A stretch of 6,260 nt of DNA from Fimbriimonadales bacterium (GTDB taxonomy: Bacteria > Armatimonadota > Fimbriimonadia > Fimbriimonadales > GBS-DC): positions 1 to 6,260 of the forward strand of contig JANXCK010000144.1 of the NCBI GenBank assembly GCA_025060055.1, in the 5' to 3' direction. Of the stretch, positions 1 through 4,265 are shown one piece after another. Each line of letters opens with the position of its first letter. Position 1 is the first letter of the stretch. Made by a program: the position numbers and the translations under genes. The notes beneath the pieces are model-generated. The model was given only the letters and a program-made list of their open reading frames with translations, searched no databases and had not been told where the DNA came from.

Positions 1-465
1 GTAGGCGTCGGGATGGTGGATGTGGCGCTGTTTCGTGGGCTGACAGCGGACTACATGACGCTGTTTCGGCGCAGCGAGCGCAGCGCACTGGCACGCGGGC
101 TGCTGACCGTGCTGGGCGTAGTGCTGCTCGTCGTGCTGCTGAACGCGATTGCAGGCAACAGTCCGCCCGAATCGCCGATGCGCAGCACGGTTCCAGTGCT
201 GAACGCGCTGCTCCTACTGCTGCTGGGGCTGCTGTTCCTGATTGGCTACGGCGCGCTGGCATGGCGACTGGGCGAGCGTGTGCTGCTCGCCTTCGGCGTG
301 GCGGAACCCGCGCCAGGCTGGAGCGTGCTGGTCGGCAGCGCGCTCATTCTCGCAGTAGTCTGGGTTCCCGTGTTTGGCTGGGCATTAGGCATCTACTGGC
401 TTGCGCTCGCAGTGGGCGTGGTGGTAGAGCGACTGATGGGCAGCGCAGTGGAAGCAGAGGCGTGA
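1..465 (+). CDS. Multi-pass membrane protein, C-terminal part (5' partial)
   Basis: The reading frame is open to the first base of the window (Val-Gly-Val-Gly precedes the first ATG at 13), and no Shine-Dalgarno precedes that ATG. The visible part is therefore most likely the C-terminal portion of a longer protein; if the ATG were the start, the product would be 150 residues. Numbering from that ATG, hydrophobic stretches lie at about residues 29-47, 61-83, 104-121 and 122-138, giving three or four membrane segments. A short Pro/Ser-rich loop (about 48-58) follows the first, and a basic/amphipathic stretch (ARLGERVL-like, about 82-96) follows the second. The Gly/Trp/Pro-rich last segment pair resembles the C-terminal membrane module seen behind bactofilin-like or other polymer-forming domains in many environmental bacteria. 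That is a weak resemblance only. No catalytic or transport motif is visible. It lies 71 bp upstream of the GH2 gene on the same strand, so co-transcription is possible but not shown. Confidence 0.7.
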   Translation, partial: VGVGMVDVALFRGLTADYMTLFRRSERSALARGLLTVLGVVLLVVLLNAIAGNSPPESPMRSTVPVLNALLLLLLGLLFLIGYGALAWRLGERVLLAFGVAEPAPGWSVLVGSALILAVVWVPVFGWALGIYWLALAVGVVVERLMGSAVEAEA

Positions 466-474
466 ACGCGTTCA
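463..474. repeat. 12-bp perfect palindrome over the stop codon
   Basis: TGAACGCGTTCA is its own reverse complement and begins with the TGA stop of the upstream membrane-protein gene. It has no loop and no following T-tract, so it is not a normal intrinsic terminator. It could be a binding site for a dimeric regulator upstream of the GH2 gene, or chance in GC-rich DNA. Confidence 0.3.
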
Positions 475-536
475 GCCGTGCCTCACTATTGGCATAGGTA
501 GGATTCTCGCCCTCTGGGTCTAATCGATGCCAACTG

Positions 537-3251
537 ATGACACGGATGGGACTGCTTGTAGCAGGGATGACGCTTACCGCGCAGGTTGGGTTGGCACAGC
601 ATCCGCGCCCCGATTTCGAACGCGCCCTGTGGCAATCGCTTAACGGCGTCTGGGAGTTCCAGTTTGACCCGCAGAATGTGGGGGTAGAGCAAGGCTGGCA
701 TAGCCTGCCCAAGCCGTATGAGCGCACCATCCGCGTGCCCTTCGCGTGGGAGAGCAAGTTGAGCGGGGTCGGCGACACGAACTACAAGGGCGTAGCGTGG
801 TATCGGCGCGAGTTCACCATCCCGTCCAGTTGGCGCGGACGACGCATCTGGCTCTGCTTCGGCGCTGTAGACCACCACGCAACAGTGTGGGTAAACGGGC
901 AGCGCGTGGGCGAGCATGAAGGTGGCTACTCGGAGTTTCGGTTCGACATCACCGCGCAGGTGCGACTCGACCGCCCGAATGTGCTTGCTGTGCGCGTGGA
1001 AGACCACACCGACCGCGAAACGCCGCTCGGTAAACAAGTGCCCGACTGGTACACCAGCGTCAGCGGTATCTGGCAGACGGTGTGGCTGGAGGCGACGGGC
1101 GCTGCGTGCATTCGCTACTTCAAAATCACGCCTCTTGCGGACGAGGCGGGCGTTCCGACTGGCGTCGTGGAGTTCACAGTGGAGTTAGACCGCGACGCCG
1201 TTCGCGAGCCGCTGCAACTGGAGCTGCGCGCCCGCAATCGCGCCTTCGAGACACAGCGGTTCGGCATCTTGGAAACCGAGTCGGAGAAAACTATCCGCTT
1301 AGTGCTGGCGAACCCGCGCCTGTGGACGCCTGCTCATCCGCATCTGTACGCATTCGAACTGCGCCTGCTCTCAGGCGACGGCAGGCGCGTCTACGACGCC
1401 GTGCAAGGCTACTTCGGGGTTCGAACCGTACGCTGGGGCAAGCACGGCGATACCGATTTCAGCTATGTGTTGCTCAACGGCAAGCCGATTTACCTTCGAG
1501 GGGTATTAGACCAGTCCTACAATCCCGAAGGTCTCTACACCGCGCCCGATGATGCGTTCCTGAGGCGCGATATTGAACTGGCGAAGCGGGCGGGGTTCAA
1601 CATGCTGCGCTTGCACATCAAAGCCGATGAGCCGCGCAAACTTTATTGGGCAGACAAGCTCGGCATGCTCGTGCAGGCGGACATCCCGTGCTTTTTCACG
1701 CCCTCCGAGCGTGCCCGACGCCTCTTCGAAAAGACCCTGCGCGACCAGATTCGGCGCGACTACAACCACCCCAGCCTCATCATCTGGACAATTTTCAACG
1801 AAGAGTGGGGCATCGGCAGGCTTAGCGAGCAGAACCGCGCCCATCGCGTGGACTGGACACTCCAGATGTCTCGGCTCGCCCGCGCGTTAGACCCCACACG
1901 CCTCGTGCATGACAACTCAGGATGGGCGCACTTGGAAACCGACCTCAACTCGTTCCACTGGTACGGACGCGCCGTAGACCTGTTCCGCGAGCAGGCGCAG
2001 ATTATCAATCGGCAGGAGGTCGGTTTCGGCAAGAGCTGGAACTACATCGACGGGCAACGCAGTCGCGGCGAGCCGTTTGTCAACAACGAGTACGGCTACC
2101 TCGCCGCGTTTGACGGCGATGGCGACTGGTCGTGGGGCGGACTGGCGCTCACGAACGCGCTGCGCAGCCTCGACCGACTGGTGGGCTATGTCTACACCGA
2201 ACTCACCGACATCGAATGGGAACACAACGGCGTATACAACTACGACCGCAGCCCGAAAGAGTACGGTTTCGATTTCTGGGCGGAGCGGATGAGCGTGCGC
2301 GATGTGTTCGCGGAAGATTTTATTGTGATTGATGTGCCTGCTATCAAGCGCGCCGCGCCAGGCGAGCTCGTGCAAGTTCCGATTCTGTTCAGTCACTACT
2401 CTGGGCGGTTCAGTGAAAAACCGTTCACGCTGCTGTATCGGCTGGACTACATCGACGCGCTCGGCAATCGGCGGCGCGGCAAGGTGGAACGCCAAGTATT
2501 CGCACGGACACCCCCGCATCGGCTCACACCGCTCACCATCGCCCGCCTGCAGATGCCCAGCGAGCCATGCGTTGCGACTTTGGTTGTGTGGGCGGAAGAC
2601 TGGGAACGCCGACGCATCCACACGAACTACACCCAGTGGCTGGTGGGGATGGAGCAGCTGCCCGCTTTCGAGCTCAAGCGCGGGCGCGTGATTGTGCGTT
2701 TCAAGCCCACCGCGTACGCTGCAAGCGCGTTCAACCTGCAGAGCCAGCCTGAGAAGCCGATGCAGGGCAAGCACTGGGCACGTGGGCACGGGTTTGTGGA
2801 ATATACCGTTTCTGTCCCCGAGGGCGTGTCGCTCGGTGAGGTTAAACGGTTGCGGCTGCGGATGGAGGTCAGCGCGAAGGCGGGGCGCGAGAAAGTGGAC
2901 TGGGCGCAGCGTGTCCACCCCGACGATTACCCCCAGACCGACGGCAAGAAGTACCCCTCGCGCGTGCTGGTGGACATCGCAGGCGAGCGCGCAGCCGTCT
3001 GGGAGCTGCCTGACGACCCTGCCGATGCGCGGGGCGTGCTGTCACACTGGGCAGGCATTGAGCGCGGCTCCTACGGCTACCTGCGCGAAGCGACGCTGGA
3101 AATGAACCCCGTCATCCGGGCACGCTTGCAGCAAGACCGCCAAATCCGTATCCGCCTCACCGTGCCGCCCGAACTGCCCGGCGGAATCGCCATCTACGGC
3201 GCGTCGATGGGATGCTATCCAGTGGAGCCTATGGTGATATTGGAGTACTGA
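537..3251 (+). CDS. Secreted glycoside hydrolase family 2 protein (beta-galactosidase/beta-glucuronidase-like)
   Basis: A 904-residue retaining exo-glycosidase of the GH2 superfamily, probably acting outside the cytoplasm on beta-linked glycans; the sugar specificity cannot be read from sequence. Residues 1-20 look like a weak signal peptide (Arg3, hydrophobic 5-20, possible cleavage after Gly-Leu-Ala20); there is no lipobox Cys. The N-terminal sugar-binding jelly roll spans about 30-187 (LNGVWEFQFD at 35-44, then WYRREF and VWVNGQRVGEHEGGYSEFRFD). An Ig-like domain follows at about 190-298. The TIM barrel spans about 300-595, with the acid/base in FNEEWG (Asn421-Glu422) and the probable nucleophile Glu518 in VNNEYG. 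The segment TDIEWEHNGVYNYDRSPKEYG (557-577) is typical of a LacZ-like GH2 subgroup common in Planctomycetes and relatives. Residues about 600-705 look like a further beta-sandwich, and 706-904 are unassigned. The first in-frame ATG after an in-frame stop at 495-497 was chosen. A second ATG at 546 is nearly equivalent, and neither has a Shine-Dalgarno. The family assignment is firm. Confidence 0.95.
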   Translation: MTRMGLLVAGMTLTAQVGLAQHPRPDFERALWQSLNGVWEFQFDPQNVGVEQGWHSLPKPYERTIRVPFAWESKLSGVGDTNYKGVAWYRREFTIPSSWRGRRIWLCFGAVDHHATVWVNGQRVGEHEGGYSEFRFDITAQVRLDRPNVLAVRVEDHTDRETPLGKQVPDWYTSVSGIWQTVWLEATGAACIRYFKITPLADEAGVPTGVVEFTVELDRDAVREPLQLELRARNRAFETQRFGILETESEKTIRLVLANPRLWTPAHPHLYAFELRLLSGDGRRVYDAVQGYFGVRTVRWGKHGDTDFSYVLLNGKPIYLRGVLDQSYNPEGLYTAPDDAFLRRDIELAKRAGFNMLRLHIKADEPRKLYWADKLGMLVQADIPCFFTPSERARRLFEKTLRDQIRRDYNHPSLIIWTIFNEEWGIGRLSEQNRAHRVDWTLQMSRLARALDPTRLVHDNSGWAHLETDLNSFHWYGRAVDLFREQAQIINRQEVGFGKSWNYIDGQRSRGEPFVNNEYGYLAAFDGDGDWSWGGLALTNALRSLDRLVGYVYTELTDIEWEHNGVYNYDRSPKEYGFDFWAERMSVRDVFAEDFIVIDVPAIKRAAPGELVQVPILFSHYSGRFSEKPFTLLYRLDYIDALGNRRRGKVERQVFARTPPHRLTPLTIARLQMPSEPCVATLVVWAEDWERRRIHTNYTQWLVGMEQLPAFELKRGRVIVRFKPTAYAASAFNLQSQPEKPMQGKHWARGHGFVEYTVSVPEGVSLGEVKRLRLRMEVSAKAGREKVDWAQRVHPDDYPQTDGKKYPSRVLVDIAGERAAVWELPDDPADARGVLSHWAGIERGSYGYLREATLEMNPVIRARLQQDRQIRIRLTVPPELPGGIAIYGASMGCYPVEPMVILEY

Positions 3252-3260
3252 TAGTAATAA
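3249..3260 (+). other. Four consecutive in-frame stop codons ending the GH2 gene
   Basis: The GH2 frame ends TGA-TAG-TAA-TAA, using all three stop codons in direct succession. This gives a fail-safe against readthrough, or may reflect the AT-rich start of the intergenic repeat region. Confidence 0.85.
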
Positions 3261-3290
3261 ATGCTTCCAACTTGAAATCGTCTCTTTTCT

Positions 3291-3318
3291 GCAGGGCAGG
3301 TTAGGAACCTGCCCCTGC
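3291..3318. repeat. Hairpin repeat, 9-bp arms with 3-nt loop
   Basis: GGGCAGGTT (3294-3302) and AACCTGCCC (3306-3314) are perfect inverted arms around the loop AGG. The stem can be extended outward by GCAG/CTGC with one bulged C. It follows the GH2 stop by about 40 bp and could fold in the 3' end of that mRNA, but no T-tract follows (next bases CCCAAATA). Confidence 0.8.
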
Positions 3319-3334
3319 CCCAAATACCCCGTAG

Positions 3335-3355
3335 GGGCGCGTCCGCGACGCGCCC
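3335..3355. repeat. Hairpin repeat, 9-bp arms with 3-nt loop
   Basis: GGGCGCGTC (3335-3343) and GACGCGCCC (3347-3355) are perfect inverted arms around the loop CGC. The geometry is identical to the hairpin at 3294-3314, one 41-bp step upstream, although the arm sequences differ. A competing CCCC-GTA-GGGG hairpin overlaps its left side. Confidence 0.8.
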
Positions 3356-3376
3356 AAAACGAAACGATTGCACCTG

Positions 3377-3404
3377 TGAGGCACTTACCAATCGGGATTT
3401 CAAG
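3377..3404. repeat. Direct repeat unit, copy 1 (TGAGGCACTTA...GATTTCAAG)
   Basis: TGAGGCACTTA (3377-3387) is followed after 8 bases by GATTTCAAG (3396-3404). The same pair of words recurs 150 bp downstream at 3527-3555 with a 9-base spacer. The two copies bracket the large palindromic element at 3415-3502. Confidence 0.7.
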
Positions 3405-3414
3405 CGTCGCTATG

Positions 3415-3502
3415 CCCTCACCCCCTTGTCCCCCTCTCCCGCTGCGTGGGAGAGGGGGAATTTGGCTCCCCCCTCCTCGTAGGAGAAGGGCTGGGGGTGA
3501 GG
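3415..3502. repeat. Nested cruciform-like inverted repeat (REP/BIME-like)
   Basis: Outer arms CCTCACCCCC (3416-3425) and GGGGGTGAGG (3493-3502) are perfect reverse complements and enclose two inner hairpins. One has perfect 11-bp arms CCCCCTCTCCC (3430-3440) and GGGAGAGGGGG (3448-3458) around a 7-nt loop. The other is CTCCT-CGT-AGGAG (3473-3485). The whole could fold as a three-way junction on either strand. From memory, similar 'CCCTCACCCCC...GGGGGTGAGG' elements are scattered in many bacterial genomes. No protein is encoded and no T-tract follows. Confidence 0.8.
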
Positions 3503-3526
3503 ATCAAAAAGAGAGCTTTTAACTTT

Positions 3527-3555
3527 TGAGGCACTTAAAAAGGGACGATTTCAAG
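3527..3555. repeat. Direct repeat unit, copy 2 (TGAGGCACTTA...GATTTCAAG)
   Basis: TGAGGCACTTA (3527-3537) is followed after 9 bases by GATTTCAAG (3547-3555), matching copy 1 at 3377-3404 in words and order. Its right half also forms the left arm of the inverted repeat at 3544-3591, so the modules overlap. Confidence 0.7.
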
Positions 3556-3591
3556 TCGGAGGAACTTGAGTCTCTCCAAGATGAAATCGTC
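3544..3591. repeat. Back-to-back imperfect inverted repeat with 24-bp arms
   Basis: The arms 3544-3567 and 3568-3591 are directly adjacent and match at 18 of 24 positions when one is reverse-complemented. The outer 10 bp are perfect (GACGATTTCA against TGAAATCGTC). The right arm's TGAAATCGTCTC (3582-3593) also occurs exactly at 3273-3284, just after the GH2 stop codons. Confidence 0.65.
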
Positions 3592-3613
3592 TCCAAATCC
3601 GCAGGCTCCGTAA

Positions 3614-3665
3614 GGTACGACGGCGTCCCGCCGTCGCCTGAAGATGACGGGGACGCCATCGTACC
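3614..3665. repeat. Nested inverted repeat, 16-bp outer arms
   Basis: GGTACGACGGCGTCCC (3614-3629) matches the reverse complement of 3650-3665 at 15 of 16 positions. Inside the left half, GACGGCG-TCC-CGCCGTC (3619-3635) is a perfect 7-bp hairpin with a 3-nt loop, so two mutually exclusive folds are possible. Confidence 0.75.
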
Positions 3666-3680
3666 GATTTGATGCAGGTT

Positions 3681-3698
3681 CCCCCGCTGCGCGAGGGG
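3681..3698. repeat. Degenerate copy of the C-rich/G-rich hairpin
   Basis: A CCCCC...GGGG hairpin with the central word CCCGCTGCG (3683-3691), which is also at the centre of the stronger hairpin (3438-3446). Preceding bases GCAGGTT (3674-3680) echo the left arm at 3296-3302. It appears to be an eroded repeat module. Confidence 0.45.
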
Positions 3699-3752
3699 AT
3701 CCCACTCTGTGGCTGGCAAATCTTCGCTTTTTCAAGAGACTGAGGGCAAGGT

Positions 3753-4244
3753 CTATGCCGCCAAGTAGTTCAGCGCGTCGATATCGAAGATCTCGCGGAG
3801 GTTGAGCAGAATCACCACGCGCTCGCCCACCTGCACCACGCCGCTGAGGAACCGTTGCGTGGCTTCAGAGGCGATAGGCGGTGTCGGCTGCACTTGATCC
3901 AGCGGAATATCAATCACATCGGACACCGAGTCAAGGCGCAAGCCGAACACTTTGTCGTTCACCTGCGCCACGACCACGACGGTGGACTCCTCATCGGGCA
4001 GGGGTGGCAGTCCGAAGCGCGTGCGGGCGTCAATCACGGCGATGATATTCCCCCGCAGGTTGATGACCCCCAGCACATAGTCGGGCGCATTAGGCACGCG
4101 CGTTGCAGGTGTGTAAGTGCGAATCTCTTGCACTTGCAAAAGCGGCACGCCGTAGGTTTCGTTGCCGATTTGGAACACCAGGTACTTTTCCGTGTTCGCG
4201 TCGGCGGTGGCTCCGTGCGTCTCTGGTGTCTTGACAGTTGTCAT
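3753..4244 (-). CDS. cheW: Chemotaxis adaptor protein CheW
   Basis: A 163-residue cytoplasmic adaptor that couples chemoreceptors to the kinase CheA in the receptor array. After a polar, probably flexible N-terminus (1-18), a single CheW/SH3-like domain fills residues about 19-160. It begins KYLVFQIGNETYGVPLLQVQEIR and contains the diagnostic segment VPNAPDYVLGVINLRGNIIAVID (50-72), whose INLRG motif is conserved across the family. Later come VVVAQVNDKVFGLRLDSVSDVIDI (90-113) and the C-terminal FLSGVVQVGERVVILLNL (132-149). Length is normal for a single-domain CheW. The ATG at 4244 is supported by GGAGGT six bases upstream. The gene follows cheA by 21 bases on the same strand, so the two are almost certainly one operon, and it is the last gene before the convergent repeat region. 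No receptor gene is in view, so whether it serves flagellar, type IV pilus or another output is unknown. Confidence 0.96.
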   Translation of the reverse strand: MTTVKTPETHGATADANTEKYLVFQIGNETYGVPLLQVQEIRTYTPATRVPNAPDYVLGVINLRGNIIAVIDARTRFGLPPLPDEESTVVVVAQVNDKVFGLRLDSVSDVIDIPLDQVQPTPPIASEATQRFLSGVVQVGERVVILLNLREIFDIDALNYLAA

Positions 4245-4250
4245 GGTGAT

Positions 4251-4256
4251 ACCTCC
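4251..4256 (-). promoter_or_regulatory. Shine-Dalgarno of cheW
   Basis: On the minus strand GGAGGT lies six bases before the cheW ATG, in the 21-base gap after the cheA stop codon. It fixes the cheW start and suggests independent strong translation of the adaptor. Confidence 0.85.
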
Positions 4257-4265
4257 ATTTGTATT

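Larger units (their letters stand above)
3252..3752. other. Convergent intergenic region: mosaic of palindromic repeats
   Basis: This 501-bp stretch separates the 3' ends of the GH2 gene (+) and cheW (-). It contains no credible gene: the short open frames across it are made of palindromic repeat sequence and have no ribosome binding site. It holds at least five inverted-repeat modules (around 3291-3318, 3335-3355, 3415-3502, 3544-3591 and 3614-3665), a degenerate sixth (3681-3698) and short recurring words. No stem is directly followed by a run of T on either strand, so no canonical intrinsic terminator can be assigned. The composition alternates between GC-rich palindromes and AT-rich joints (for example 3503-3541). 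The best description is a REP/BIME-like mosaic of dispersed genomic repeats at a convergent gene junction. Confidence 0.75.

Noticed and set aside
489..524. Sigma-70-like promoter for the GH2 gene (TTGGCA and TCTAAT)
   Set aside because: The spacing between the two boxes is 24 bases, too long for a standard promoter, and the matches are weak.
486..1037. 183-codon open frame on the minus strand over the start of the GH2 gene
   Set aside because: Overlaps the sugar-binding domain of GH2 and has no recognisable protein features; a shadow of the real gene.
1917..2918. 333-codon open frame antisense to the GH2 gene
   Set aside because: It lies entirely within the well-supported GH2 coding region. 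GC-rich codon bias commonly keeps the opposite strand open. No domain motif or ribosome site is visible.
3430..3466. Intrinsic terminator for the GH2 gene
   Set aside because: The 11-bp stem is strong but is followed by AATTTGG rather than a T-run; the other stems likewise lack T-tracts.
3519..3735. Two overlapping 66-codon minus-strand open frames downstream of cheW
   Set aside because: They are made of the palindromic repeat sequence, overlap each other in different frames and lack ribosome sites.
3252..3752. CRISPR array
   Set aside because: The repeated words are short, of mixed orientation and irregular spacing, with no constant repeat-spacer period and no cas genes.
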